Shown here one piece after another: positions 1 to 8,601 of a stretch of DNA of 64,000 bases. The translations under genes and the position numbers were made by a program. The stretch is from JAPOVO01 sp026708165 (GTDB taxonomy: Bacteria > Chloroflexota > UBA11872 > VXNJ01). The notes under the pieces were generated by a model, which worked only from the letters and a program-made list of their open reading frames with translations, was not told the DNA's origin and ran no database searches. The stretch's first letter is position 1. Every line of letters starts with the position of its first letter. The stretch spans positions 744,001-808,000 of the forward strand of contig OZ242360.1 in assembly GCA_965208775.1 (NCBI GenBank), read 5' to 3'.

Positions 1-363
1 GGTGAGCTTCGCGAGCTCGATCGGATAGATGTCGTCGGGCAGGATCTCAGGTTCAAGCTCTTCCGAGACCCCCATCTCCCTAAGCCGCTGGCGTGGGCCG
101 AAGCGCCCATTGCCCGCGCCATCGAGGCGGCCGGGGAATCAGCCGGTCCCCCGCCGTGGAGTGTCGCGCTAACCATGACCGTCATAGGTACGCTCGCGTT
201 GGCGGTAATCGTCGTCAGCGCCGTACTGGCGTGGCCCAGGCTCGTCGGTGGCTCGGGATTTGGAAGCGCCTTGGGGGGCGTGATCGTTCTGATTGCGATC
301 ATCCTTGCCATTGTGGCGCACGGAGAAGCGCCGATCGGCAAGCTCGTCGTTCAACTCTCCTAG
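1..363 (+). CDS. Membrane protein, C-terminal fragment (5' end outside window)
   Basis: The reading frame is open from base 1 to a TAG at 361-363, so this is the last 120 residues of a gene that begins upstream. The first part is hydrophilic and charged, with a Pro-rich stretch near residues 50-53. It is followed by two predicted membrane helices (about residues 58-76 and 85-104) and a short tail ending VVQLS. An internal ATG at 175 would encode only the two-helix part, but the upstream codons continue in frame without a stop, which favours a partial longer protein. No family was recognised. It converges with the glycosyltransferase gene at 382. Confidence 0.5.
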   Translation, partial: GELRELDRIDVVGQDLRFKLFRDPHLPKPLAWAEAPIARAIEAAGESAGPPPWSVALTMTVIGTLALAVIVVSAVLAWPRLVGGSGFGSALGGVIVLIAIILAIVAHGEAPIGKLVVQLS

Positions 364-381
364 CGTCGGATTCCCCCTGCG

Positions 382-1308
382 CTAGAGCTTGCGCCAACCT
401 CGAATCGCTTCGGCCAGAAGGCCGAGGCTGAAGACCTGCACGCCAACCAGAAATCCCACCGCGGCGACAATCACGAGCGCCGTAAGGCCCACAAACGCCC
501 AGACGGCAAGCATCGCCAGCGCGAATGCCCACACCCCGGCCGCCAGCATGAGAAACAGTTTGATCGGATTATGTCGGACTATCACTTGCACCAGAATCTG
601 CGCCATACGCAGCGAGTCTCTAAACAACCGGACTTTCGACTGTCCCACTCGTTTGCGGTAATCGGTGGGCGCAAAGGCGACCGCCCTCGCGTCGCTAATC
701 ATCGCGAGCGTTAGCCCGGTGGTAAAACTGAATCCCGGACTCAAGAATCCAAAGTACTTAAGGCAGTCTTCCTTCTTGAAAATCCGAAAGCCCGAATTGA
801 CATCCGGCACGTGGCGTCCTACGACGAAGCTGGCGAACCACCGCAACCCCGAGCGGGCTAAGGCGCGCAAGCCGCGACCGCGGAAGTTCGGGCCGGTACG
901 CTCCGCAATTACCATGTCGAAGTGTTCAGCCAAACTAACAAGATCCTTGACTGCGGTCGGCGGATACGTGCCGTCCGCGTCGCAGATCATTACGTGCTCA
1001 AAACGGGCGGCAACAATGCCGCGCCGCAGGGCCAGGCCGTAGCCCTGGTTTTGCGGTGATGACACCACCATGGCTCCCGCCTCGCTCGCTTCACGAGCTG
1101 TCGCGTCCGAAGACCCGTCGTCCACGACCAGGATTTCAAAATCTGCGCGTGCGTCTGGCGTTGCTCGGATGACGGCCGGCTCAGAAGGCAAGCTCGCCTC
1201 GAAGGCCGCTGCAAAGTCCCTCACAACATCACCGACCGCGCCCTCTTCGTTATAAGCCGGTATCACCAGCGAAACACCTCTGATCACGCCAACCCTCGCC
1301 TCGGCCAT
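382..1308 (-). CDS. Family 2 glycosyltransferase, DPM/DPG-synthase-like, with two C-terminal membrane helices
   Basis: Transfers a sugar from an activated donor, probably to a polyprenyl phosphate or a membrane glycan. The GT-A fold is visible: SLVIPAYNEEGAVGDV at the N-terminus, VVDDGSSDAT, the metal-binding CDADGTYPP and a NSGFRIF segment as in dolichyl-phosphate mannosyl/glucosyltransferases. Two hydrophobic helices occupy about the last 60 residues and should anchor it to the inner membrane. A longer open frame reaches 1413 but runs into the upstream methyltransferase gene. The ATG at 1308 (MAEARVG) leaves a 22-base gap and puts the GT motif at the normal distance from the start. It is the third gene of a minus-strand glycan set with the methyltransferase and asparagine synthase. 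Confidence 0.85.
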   Translation of the reverse strand: MAEARVGVIRGVSLVIPAYNEEGAVGDVVRDFAAAFEASLPSEPAVIRATPDARADFEILVVDDGSSDATAREASEAGAMVVSSPQNQGYGLALRRGIVAARFEHVMICDADGTYPPTAVKDLVSLAEHFDMVIAERTGPNFRGRGLRALARSGLRWFASFVVGRHVPDVNSGFRIFKKEDCLKYFGFLSPGFSFTTGLTLAMISDARAVAFAPTDYRKRVGQSKVRLFRDSLRMAQILVQVIVRHNPIKLFLMLAAGVWAFALAMLAVWAFVGLTALVIVAAVGFLVGVQVFSLGLLAEAIRGWRKL

Positions 1309-1330
1309 CGCGAATACTCGGCGGGCGCCA

Positions 1331-2086
1331 TCAAGCCTGCCCCACGACAACCAGGGATTGTCCAAACGGCGGACTAACGACGTCCTCAACGCGCCGCAGC
1401 ACGGGAACGACAAGACGGTCGAAAACGTGCGCCTGCGCGTTGACCGAACCGGCGTTCAGGTCGCTCGTTTTCAGAATCGACCCGTTGACGTACCAGGCAA
1501 TGGCGCCGAGCAGATTGACATACCGGGCTCGAACGATGGTAAAGCCAGAGTCCCGAAGAAGCGACGATAGCCCCCTTCGAGAATAGCGGCGGTGATGCCC
1601 CGCCGCCCGGTCAAGCGCCCCAAGCAATAGGGGATGAGCAGGCACGATCAAAAGGACACGGCCTCCGGTAGGCGCAAGAATCTCTCTCATGTTGCGGATC
1701 GCCGTTTCGTCATTCTCGATGTGCTCAAGGACGTTCGAACTGACGATAGTGTCAAATCCCCGTCCCCTAAGCTCGGAGACTCCAGTGGAGTCTGCAACAT
1801 CGGCAACGATCGTCTCAACGTTCACGCCATCGAGACGCCCTGTTAGCAGCTCAAGCGCTTCGCTCGAAATGTCGAGCGCGGTCACTTGAGAGCGTCTCGC
1901 GAGAAACCGCGTCAGATTGCCGCTCCCGGCGCCTACTTCGAGGACTCGGACTCCCACGAAATCTTCGATCAGGCTGAACATCCAGGCGTGATATCTCGAC
2001 GCGTGTCTGAGCGCCCGCGTCATGGTCTCCAGACCCTCGGGCGAAGCCGAGTCGCAATCGCGCCTGGAGCCGTTCGCAGTCTTCAC
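1331..2086 (-). CDS. SAM-dependent class I methyltransferase
   Basis: A 251-residue Rossmann-fold methyltransferase. Motif I is VLEVGAGSGNLT (about residues 48-59), followed by the acidic strand end TALDIS and a SSNVLEHIEND segment typical of the methyltransf_11/23 families. The acceptor cannot be told from the sequence. The GTG start overlaps the stop codon of the asparagine synthase gene in a GTGA arrangement, which implies translational coupling. Its place between an asparagine-synthase-type amidotransferase and a glycosyltransferase suggests modification of a surface sugar or lipid. An internal ATG 21 codons in (MTRALRH) is a possible alternative start. Confidence 0.8.
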   Translation of the reverse strand: MKTANGSRRDCDSASPEGLETMTRALRHASRYHAWMFSLIEDFVGVRVLEVGAGSGNLTRFLARRSQVTALDISSEALELLTGRLDGVNVETIVADVADSTGVSELRGRGFDTIVSSNVLEHIENDETAIRNMREILAPTGGRVLLIVPAHPLLLGALDRAAGHHRRYSRRGLSSLLRDSGFTIVRARYVNLLGAIAWYVNGSILKTSDLNAGSVNAQAHVFDRLVVPVLRRVEDVVSPPFGQSLVVVGQA

Positions 2087-3987
2087 GCGGCGTCGAGCCA
2101 GCGCTCGCGCCAGAGCTGGAACATCAGAATCGTCCAGAGCTTCTTGGCGTTATTTCGGGCGCGCCGCTTGTGTTCGTCCAGCAACCTCGCAACCTCCTGC
2201 GGGTTGAACAGCCCCTCGCGTTGCAGCCGGGCCTCGTTCAAGTACTCGTGCGTGAGATCGCGCAGGTCGTTGTTCAGCCATTCAGCCACCGGGATGCTGA
2301 ATCCGCGCTTTCGTCGTCCGATGATCTCGCGCGGCAATCGACCGTGCATCGCCTTTCTAAGCAAATACTTACGCGTGAAGCCGTGAAGCTTGAGAGACAG
2401 CGGGACACGCTCCAGATGCGACAACACGTCGAGATTCAAAAACGGTACGCGCGTCTCCAGAGACGTCGCCATGCTGGCGCGATCCACCTTGGCGAGAATG
2501 TCGCCTTCCAAATACAGCTTGAAATCCTGATAGAGAATACGGTTCAGCGGGTGAGAGGCGCCGCTGGCGGTGGCCGTATCGGCAAGCATGGCTGAGAATT
2601 CCTCTTCATCGACAAGTCTGCGTACGTCGGGATGCAGCACGTTGGATTTGGCCTCGCCGTAGAGCGCGCCTGTCCACATCTGATGTTGAAGATGCGGTGG
2701 CGCGTCAGCGCCTTGAACGAATCGCTTCAGCAAGAACTCCAGTGCCAGGTATTGCATTGAGACCGGCAATCGGGCGACCGCGGGCTCTATCACGCGTTTC
2801 CGCACTACCGCCGGCAGTGCTCGGTAGAACGGCGCCAGCCGGTGCGCTTGCAAAGTTGAGTATCCGGCCAGCATCTCGTCGCCTCCGTCACCGCTTAACG
2901 CGACTTTCACGTGCTGACGCGCAAACCGGCTCACGAGATAAGTCGGAACGATAGATGGATCGGCGAACGGCTCGTCCAGGCCATTTAGTACCGCTGGCAG
3001 CGCTTCGCGAAGATCGCCGGCGGTGACTCGAAGCTCATGATGCACGGTGCCGAGGCGCTCGGCCACAAGGCGAGCATATTCGCTCTCGTCAAATGAGCGC
3101 TCCTCAAACGAGACTGAAAATGAACGTACCGGGTTTTGGCTCACCTCTGTCATCAGCGCGGCCACGGCGCTTGAGTCGAGGCCGCCACTGAGCAGCACGC
3201 CTATCGGCACGTCGCTCACCATCTCACGCTCGACCGCCCGCCGCAACGTCTTCAGGAATGCGCGAGCGTGATCGGCTTCGCTTCCTTCGATAGGTTCAGT
3301 TTCCGATTGAGCGAGCCGGAGATCCCAGTACGCTTGCTCCCGGGTTCCATCCGACGACGCTACGAGGAGATGGCCGGGCCGCAACTTGCGGACGTCACGC
3401 AGGATGCTCGCGGGCGCCGGGATGTATTCAAGTGACAGGTATTGTCCTAAGGCTCGATAGTCGAGGTCGCGCGCAATCAACCCACTCTGGAGCAGCGCCT
3501 TGAGTTCGGACGCGAACACGAGGGTGTCGTTCACGCGCGCGTAGTAGAGAGGTTTGATCCCCGCGCGGTCTCGAGCGAGAACCAGGCGAGCTCGCGACTC
3601 ATCCCACAAAGCGATGGCGAACATTCCATTCAGCCGCCTCACGAAGTCGTCGCCCCACTCCTCGTACGCGTGAACGATCGTCTCTGTGTCAGACCTTGTG
3701 CGGAACTGGTGTCCACAGCCAACGAGCGTGTCTCGCAGCTCGGCGAAGTTATAGATCTCGCCATTGAAGACCACATGAATAAGTCCCGATTCATTGGTCA
3801 TCGGCTGGCTGCCGCCGTCGAGGTCTATGATGCTGAGACGGCGCATCGTCAGGCGCACAGGGCCGCGAATGAGAGAGCCGCATCCGTCAGGACCGCGGTG
3901 GAACAGCGACTCACGCATTTTCTCAAGCGCTGCCCGGTCGTCTGACGTCCGGCCGTCGAGGCGGAGGATCCCCGCTATCCCGCACAT
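2083..3987 (-). CDS. asnB: Asparagine synthase (glutamine-hydrolysing) / amidotransferase
   Basis: A 634-residue class II glutamine amidotransferase fused to an ATP-pyrophosphatase synthase domain. Cys2 of MCGIAGI is the glutaminase nucleophile. RLSIIDL, VFNGEIYN and the HAYEEWG segment complete the glutaminase half. The synthetase half has the PP-loop VLLSGGLDSSAVAAL (about residues 267-281) and SGDGGDEMLAGY. Length and order match AsnB. In exopolysaccharide loci such enzymes often amidate sugar carboxylates rather than make free asparagine. Its coupling to a methyltransferase and a DPM-like glycosyltransferase makes that role possible here. ATG start; no ribosome site was needed to choose it because Cys2 must follow Met1. 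Confidence 0.92.
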   Translation of the reverse strand: MCGIAGILRLDGRTSDDRAALEKMRESLFHRGPDGCGSLIRGPVRLTMRRLSIIDLDGGSQPMTNESGLIHVVFNGEIYNFAELRDTLVGCGHQFRTRSDTETIVHAYEEWGDDFVRRLNGMFAIALWDESRARLVLARDRAGIKPLYYARVNDTLVFASELKALLQSGLIARDLDYRALGQYLSLEYIPAPASILRDVRKLRPGHLLVASSDGTREQAYWDLRLAQSETEPIEGSEADHARAFLKTLRRAVEREMVSDVPIGVLLSGGLDSSAVAALMTEVSQNPVRSFSVSFEERSFDESEYARLVAERLGTVHHELRVTAGDLREALPAVLNGLDEPFADPSIVPTYLVSRFARQHVKVALSGDGGDEMLAGYSTLQAHRLAPFYRALPAVVRKRVIEPAVARLPVSMQYLALEFLLKRFVQGADAPPHLQHQMWTGALYGEAKSNVLHPDVRRLVDEEEFSAMLADTATASGASHPLNRILYQDFKLYLEGDILAKVDRASMATSLETRVPFLNLDVLSHLERVPLSLKLHGFTRKYLLRKAMHGRLPREIIGRRKRGFSIPVAEWLNNDLRDLTHEYLNEARLQREGLFNPQEVARLLDEHKRRARNNAKKLWTILMFQLWRERWLDAA

Positions 3988-4396
3988 TTAGTTCATCGTG
4001 GCGGCATAACGGCGTAGCAAGCCGTCGGAATCGGAAATGACCGTATTGAGCCGATCACTCGACCAGCCCGAGCCGATCAGGTGCCCTTGGCAAAAGGCTC
4101 GGTCGGACAACCCGAAAGCCTCGACACTGTTCGAGGCGACGACAACGGGCGAACTGGTCGGCGGCATTCCATCCCCTTGACACACACCCGGTTTAGGGCG
4201 CTGAGCACACTCGGCACTCCCCTATCACCGAGGAGGCAACGTAGCCTAATCGAGAGTCCGAAAGCCCCGCAATCCCGCCGCCGACAGTCTATCCGTCCTC
4301 TGCCTTTCTCCACACGCCCCCATGCATCGAATGTACGATCAAGCGGAACATAGCGAGTGAGCCATCCTCCGCCTCTATCGTGGAGGCGGAAAACGC
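3988..4396. other. Intergenic region between asnB and livF, with a hairpin at 4369-4389
   Basis: About 410 bases with no convincing gene. It contains short frames without recognisable motifs. Just downstream of livF (minus strand) lies an inverted repeat at 4369-4389, with a 7-bp stem CCGCCTC/GAGGCGG and a 7-base loop. It has no T-tract on the minus strand, so it is a weak candidate terminator or 3'-end stabiliser. A TTGACA at 4177-4182 on the plus strand has no matching -10 box. Confidence 0.4.
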
Positions 4397-5119
4397 TCAG
4401 GCCCCGCCCAGAAAGACCTGGGTCAGCACGTCGGACTCTCGCACGGATTGCGGAGTGCCGTCGTGCACAACGCGGCCCTTGTCCAGCACGTAGGCCCTGT
4501 GGACGATATCGAGAACTGCCTTGATGTTGTGCTCGACGACGAAGATGGCCGTCTGGAGTGTGTCGTTGATCTCCGAGACCTTCTGAAAGACTTCCTTCAC
4601 CACCACGGGCGCAAGACCAAGCGTGGGTTCGTCGAGCAGCAATACTTCCGGATTGGCCATCAGTCCGCGCCCCAGCGCCAGCATCTGCTGCTGTCCCCCC
4701 GACATCTCACTGGCAAAGTCCCGGCGCTTCTCATGCAGGATGGGGAAGAGTTCCAGGACCGAGTCCATCCGGCGCTCTTTCTCTTCCCGATCGTCAAGGT
4801 ACAGACAACCCATCTCCAGGTTCTCTTGTATCGTGAGGTGGGTGAACACGCGCCTGCCCTGAGGCACGAATGAGATGCCCTCTTTAACAATCTCGTGCGT
4901 GGCCGCCCGAAGCAGGTTGCTTCGCCAGTAGACGTCTCCGGCGACTACTGGCGCCAGGCCCATGATGGCTCTCAGTACGGTGGATTTGCCGGCCCCGTTC
5001 GGCCCCATCACCGCCACGATCTCGCTTCCATCCACTCCCAGCGACGCCTCATCCAGAGCTACGACCCCGCCGTAGTGGACTGATATGTCAACCAGCTCCA
5101 GGAGTCTCATCTCCGGCAT
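4397..5119 (-). CDS. livF: Branched-chain amino acid ABC transporter, ATP-binding protein LivF
   Basis: One of two ATPases of a Liv-type importer. Walker A is GPNGAGKST, the signature is MSGGQQQMLALGRGL, Walker B is LLLDEPTLGLAP, and the switch His is in VVEHN. The LivF hallmarks FVPQGRRVFTHLT and the short C-terminus agree. The frame opens at 5185, but the first 22 residues (rich in Gly and charged residues) are not part of the family. MPEMRLLELV at 5119 (or ATG 5110) gives the usual start. It is the last gene of a minus-strand operon livK-livH-livM-livG-livF. The gap to livG is about 100 bases with this start, or 37 bases if 5185 is used. Confidence 0.88.
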   Translation of the reverse strand: MPEMRLLELVDISVHYGGVVALDEASLGVDGSEIVAVMGPNGAGKSTVLRAIMGLAPVVAGDVYWRSNLLRAATHEIVKEGISFVPQGRRVFTHLTIQENLEMGCLYLDDREEKERRMDSVLELFPILHEKRRDFASEMSGGQQQMLALGRGLMANPEVLLLDEPTLGLAPVVVKEVFQKVSEINDTLQTAIFVVEHNIKAVLDIVHRAYVLDKGRVVHDGTPQSVRESDVLTQVFLGGA

Positions 5120-5222
5120 GCCTGGTCCGTTTTCCCCAACGTCCCCGGAACCTCGTTTTTCGGTGCCTTCTCCTCTCGGGTCCATCTAGAGACCGCAACT
5201 GTAACGGGGCCGTCCCACGAGA

Positions 5223-5981
5223 CTAAGCCCCAAGGTAAGCCTCTATCACATCCGGACTGCGAAGGACTTCCTCCACCTCGCCGTGGGCGAGCAGAGTGCC
5301 GCTGTCCAGAACAAAAATGCGGTCCGACAGCTCCCGGACTATGTCCATATTGTGAGATATGAAGATGATCGTGTGCCCCCGGCCTCTAATATCTTTCAGT
5401 ATGCCTTTGACCCGCTCCAGCATCTTCGGAAACAGACCGGCGAAAGGCTCGTCGAACAGGTAGATGCTCACGTCCAGCGCCATCACCCGGCCGATCTCCA
5501 GCAGCTTGCGCTGGCCGTAGGAAAGGTCCATAGCCAGCGAACGCCGCTTCTCCCACATCCCGACGCTTTCCAGAATCTCCCTTGCCCTCCGCTTGTAGGC
5601 CGGTTTGGCCCTTTCCTTCAGCGCCGGAAGCAGGCGTCGGTCCGTCAGCACGACCATAAGGTTGTCCCAAACGCTCATCTGGTCGAACAGCCGCACGTCT
5701 TGAAAGGTCCGGGTGATGCCGTGAGCGGGAGTCTCGTAAGCCTTCACGATCTTCAGGCCGACTCCGTCGATGATCACCATCCCGCCGTCGAGAGGCAACG
5801 TCCCGCTAAGCAGGTTTATAAGGGTCGACTTTCCAGAGCCGTTCGGCCCCACGATGCTGGTCATCCCGCCTCGGGGAATGGAGATTGAGAGCCGGTCCAC
5901 GGCCTTGACCGCCCCAAAATGCTTGGAAACCTCCCGCGTCTCCAGGATGAAGGCGCCGCCGTCTGGGGCTGTTTCGGCCAT
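5223..5981 (-). CDS. livG: Branched-chain amino acid ABC transporter, ATP-binding protein LivG
   Basis: A 252-residue ATPase. Walker A is GPNGSGKST, the Q-loop region contains GITRTFQDVRLFDQMSV (the LivG hallmark), the signature is LSYGQRKLLEIGR, and Walker B is IYLFDEPFAGLFP. The open frame extends upstream to 6689, but that part is the antisense/offset shadow of livM. The ATG at 5981 (MAETAPDGG) overlaps the livM stop codon in an ATGA arrangement, giving the normal length and coupling translation. The signature reads LSYGQ rather than LSGGQ, which is common in this family. Confidence 0.92.
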   Translation of the reverse strand: MAETAPDGGAFILETREVSKHFGAVKAVDRLSISIPRGGMTSIVGPNGSGKSTLINLLSGTLPLDGGMVIIDGVGLKIVKAYETPAHGITRTFQDVRLFDQMSVWDNLMVVLTDRRLLPALKERAKPAYKRRAREILESVGMWEKRRSLAMDLSYGQRKLLEIGRVMALDVSIYLFDEPFAGLFPKMLERVKGILKDIRGRGHTIIFISHNMDIVRELSDRIFVLDSGTLLAHGEVEEVLRSPDVIEAYLGA

Positions 5982-7036
5982 CACAGCTTGTACCTCCCCA
6001 CCAGCCCTTGGGGCCGGAACAGCATCAGCGCCACCAACAGCAAGCCCAGGACGACCTGTCGGGCCTGGCCAATGAACTCCGTTGGCAGAAACGGCACGAA
6101 GCGCATCCCCTCTTCCAGCAGCACAAACGCCATCGCCCCAAGGATGGATCCCCAAATGCTCGACAGTCCTCCCAAAATCACGATGGACACCAGCAGGATC
6201 GACTCCAGCAATATGAATGAGTTGGGATCGATAAATGTCGTATAGCTGGCGAACAACCCCCCGGCCAGCCCGGCCATCATCGCCGAGATTACCCAGACGG
6301 CTAGCTTGTAGTGGACTACCCGGTAACCGAAGACCGCAATAGCCTCCTCGTCCTCGCGAATGGCCGCAAGCACCCGTCCAAAAGAGGACGTGACGATGAA
6401 CCAGCAGGCCAGCACCACCAGTCCCAGGAAAAACACCACGAGAAGCAGAAACTCGACCTCGCCATCGAGCACCCGCGAACCTATCGCGGGTCTGGCTATC
6501 TGGTGAATGCCGAACGCGCCCCTGGTAAGCCCTTCCCAATTCAGGAAGACGTTGAAGGCGATCACCGCGAACCCGAACGAGACGAGTACGAAGATGTCGT
6601 CCCTGAAACGGTTGAACACGACGCCGATCGCGATGGCCACCAGACCCGCCATAGCCATGCAAATGGGCAGGACGGCGAAGAACGGCCACGCGAATATCGG
6701 AAGGGCTTCGGTGCGCAATTGCTCATAGGCGGGGTTCGAGGTCAGGATCGCCATCGTATAAGCGCCGATTCCGAAGAATCCGACGTGTCCCACCGAAAGC
6801 AGACCCGTATATCCCACCAGCAGATTCAGGCTCACCGCCAGTATGGCCCAGATTGCCACGAAGGTCCCCACGCTTATGGCAAAGCCGGGGCCTCGCCACA
6901 GCATGAAGCCGGCAGCCGCCACGATAACGAGCAGGTTTGCCCACAGCTCAAAGTTGCTTCTGGACATCCGCCAAGACCCCGACAGTCCGGCCACTAGCGC
7001 TCGAAGCCGGCTATTGCCGCGTGAGGAAGTCACCAC
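5981..7036 (-). CDS. livM: Branched-chain amino acid ABC transporter permease LivM
   Basis: A 351-residue permease with about nine to ten hydrophobic segments. Typical LivM blocks are LAVSLNLLVGYTGLLSVGHVGFFGIGAYT near residues 67-95, the EAA-like loop GRVLAAIREDEEAIAVFGYRVVHYKL, and the C-terminal LFRPQGLVGRY. GTG start at 7036, five bases past the livH stop. MSRSNFELW 23 codons later is a possible alternative start. Together with LivH it forms the membrane channel. Confidence 0.9.
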   Translation of the reverse strand: MVTSSRGNSRLRALVAGLSGSWRMSRSNFELWANLLVIVAAAGFMLWRGPGFAISVGTFVAIWAILAVSLNLLVGYTGLLSVGHVGFFGIGAYTMAILTSNPAYEQLRTEALPIFAWPFFAVLPICMAMAGLVAIAIGVVFNRFRDDIFVLVSFGFAVIAFNVFLNWEGLTRGAFGIHQIARPAIGSRVLDGEVEFLLLVVFFLGLVVLACWFIVTSSFGRVLAAIREDEEAIAVFGYRVVHYKLAVWVISAMMAGLAGGLFASYTTFIDPNSFILLESILLVSIVILGGLSSIWGSILGAMAFVLLEEGMRFVPFLPTEFIGQARQVVLGLLLVALMLFRPQGLVGRYKL

Positions 7037-7040
7037 TGGA

Positions 7041-8465
7041 TCATCGCCTCGCCAGCAGCCCCTTGGGCCAGAAGGCCAGGAAGAGGATCAGAAGGATGAA
7101 GGATATTGGGTCCTTCCATTCTCCAGCCAGGTCCCAAATGCCGAACTGCTCGACAAGGCCTAGGGCGAATCCGCCGACGAGGGCGCCGTAAAGATTCCCT
7201 ATCCCGCCAATCACCGACGCTATCCAGCCCTTCAATAGAAGCAGTAGCCCCATCCTGGGCTGAATGGCCGTATCGTGACCGCTCAAAATGCCGGCCAGCG
7301 CGGCAAAGACCGCTCCAATGAAGAACACGACGGCAATGACCGTGGTGGTGTTTATCCCGACGACCTTCGACACCTCTTCGTCGTCGCCTATCGCCCTGAC
7401 TGCCTTCCCGAACGAGGTCTTCTTGAGAAGCGCGAGCAGGCCCACGAAGCCAAGCAGGGCGACGCCGATTGCGAAGATGTTGAATCCCTTGAGATGGGCC
7501 TTCCCGACAATCCACGGCTCGCTCGCGAAGGCCTCCGGCAGTGGCTTGGGCGTCGGTTGAAAAACTATCGTCGTCAACGCCGTTATTGCCAGCAAGACCC
7601 CCAGCGAGGCGACAAGCATGATTAGCGGTGATCTCGCCCGCTGACGCATATACATGTAAAGACCCCTGTACAGCGCCAGGCCTACCGCTCCGGCCATTAG
7701 GCACGAGACCCCCCAGCTCAGATAGAGATTGAAGTCGGTGGTGCTGGCCACGAGCGTGCCGCAATAAACGCCCAGGACCGCGCCGCCGGGCGCGGCAAGC
7801 GTGAACGGCCTGACGCCGGCCCTACCCATGATGCGCCAAAAGACTTCATATAGGAGCCAGCCGACTACGATAGCGATCAGCACGCCGATCACCGGGCTGA
7901 GCATCAGGTTGAGATTGTCTGGATAGGCGAGCAGAAAACCTGTGTAAATCCCCGCGCTAGCCGCGAGCACCCCTTCCACAACCCGCAGAGCCTTGAAGTT
8001 CAAGCGCCTTCGCAGTCGTGGAGAAAGGCCCTCACGCAGGGCCCACGCCACCACACCCCCCGTCACGGCGCCGAAGACAATGCTGATGTAGAGGTTGTCG
8101 ACTTGATAGCGCCCTTGCAGTGTCTCTTGAGAGCTCAGATAGAAGACGCCGTAAGCGCCCAGAGCGGCCGCCGCGCCATAGTAAAGGTCGAAGAACCAGA
8201 CCGTGCTGTAAACGATGGTGAACCCCATCGCAAGCAGCGCGTACACGGCCCCGACAGCCAGGCCGTTGAACGCAAATTGCAAGGCTTGGTCGGGTGACTG
8301 GCCGATCTTCCAAAGGATGTACGCCGCAAAGACGATCGTGAGCACCGCGGCCAGGAGTCGCGTGCCCGGCACCTTTATGAATGCCGGCAACCGGCCAATC
8401 CCGTCACGGTACATAGTTAACCGCCCCCGCAGAACGGTATCGACCGGAACAAGCCGCTGCGACAT
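7041..8465 (-). CDS. livH: Branched-chain amino acid ABC transporter permease LivH, unusually long
   Basis: A 474-residue permease, where LivH is usually near 290-310 residues. The canonical start block NGLAVGAVYALLAMGFTIVY is at about residues 68-87, and the C-terminal half (FGKAVRAIGDDEEVSKVVGI, AGILSG, the closing FWPKGLLARR) is normal. A long N-terminal helix and about 120 extra residues lie between the first block and the SWGVSCLMAGAVGLALYRG block. The insert contains further membrane helices and a segment (LYISIVFGAVTGG) that resembles the later block, as if duplicated. ATG start at 8465. It sits behind a strong hairpin separating it from livK. Confidence 0.87.
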   Translation of the reverse strand: MSQRLVPVDTVLRGRLTMYRDGIGRLPAFIKVPGTRLLAAVLTIVFAAYILWKIGQSPDQALQFAFNGLAVGAVYALLAMGFTIVYSTVWFFDLYYGAAAALGAYGVFYLSSQETLQGRYQVDNLYISIVFGAVTGGVVAWALREGLSPRLRRRLNFKALRVVEGVLAASAGIYTGFLLAYPDNLNLMLSPVIGVLIAIVVGWLLYEVFWRIMGRAGVRPFTLAAPGGAVLGVYCGTLVASTTDFNLYLSWGVSCLMAGAVGLALYRGLYMYMRQRARSPLIMLVASLGVLLAITALTTIVFQPTPKPLPEAFASEPWIVGKAHLKGFNIFAIGVALLGFVGLLALLKKTSFGKAVRAIGDDEEVSKVVGINTTTVIAVVFFIGAVFAALAGILSGHDTAIQPRMGLLLLLKGWIASVIGGIGNLYGALVGGFALGLVEQFGIWDLAGEWKDPISFILLILFLAFWPKGLLARR

Positions 8466-8509
8466 CGTTCCTTCGCGACCCGAACCGCGGCGTTTGTCCT
8501 ACATGCCGG

Positions 8510-8539
8510 GGCATCCTCGCCCTTGTCAGCGAGGATGCC
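8510..8539 (-). promoter_or_regulatory. Intercistronic hairpin between livK and livH
   Basis: An 11-bp perfect inverted repeat (GGCATCCTCGC / GCGAGGATGCC) with an 8-base loop, inside the 136-base gap between livK and livH. No T-tract follows on the minus strand, so it is more likely an mRNA-stabilising or processing element, or a partial attenuator, than a full terminator. Such elements commonly keep the binding protein more abundant than the permease. That function is inferred. Confidence 0.55.
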
Positions 8540-8601
8540 TTATGGCTGGTCCTCAAATCGTCGTCAGGAAAACCGTGCGTCGGACAGCCCGATGATTGTG
8601 C

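Noticed and set aside
3988..4185. 65-residue minus frame ending directly before asnB
   Set aside because: No motif or ribosome site; contact with the asnB start appears to be chance.
4177..4205. TTGACA promoter on the plus strand
   Set aside because: No -10 box at 15-19 bases and no gene downstream on that strand.
5982..6689. N-terminal extension of the livG reading frame
   Set aside because: It is the offset-frame shadow of livM. The ATGA overlap at 5981 and family length fix the start.
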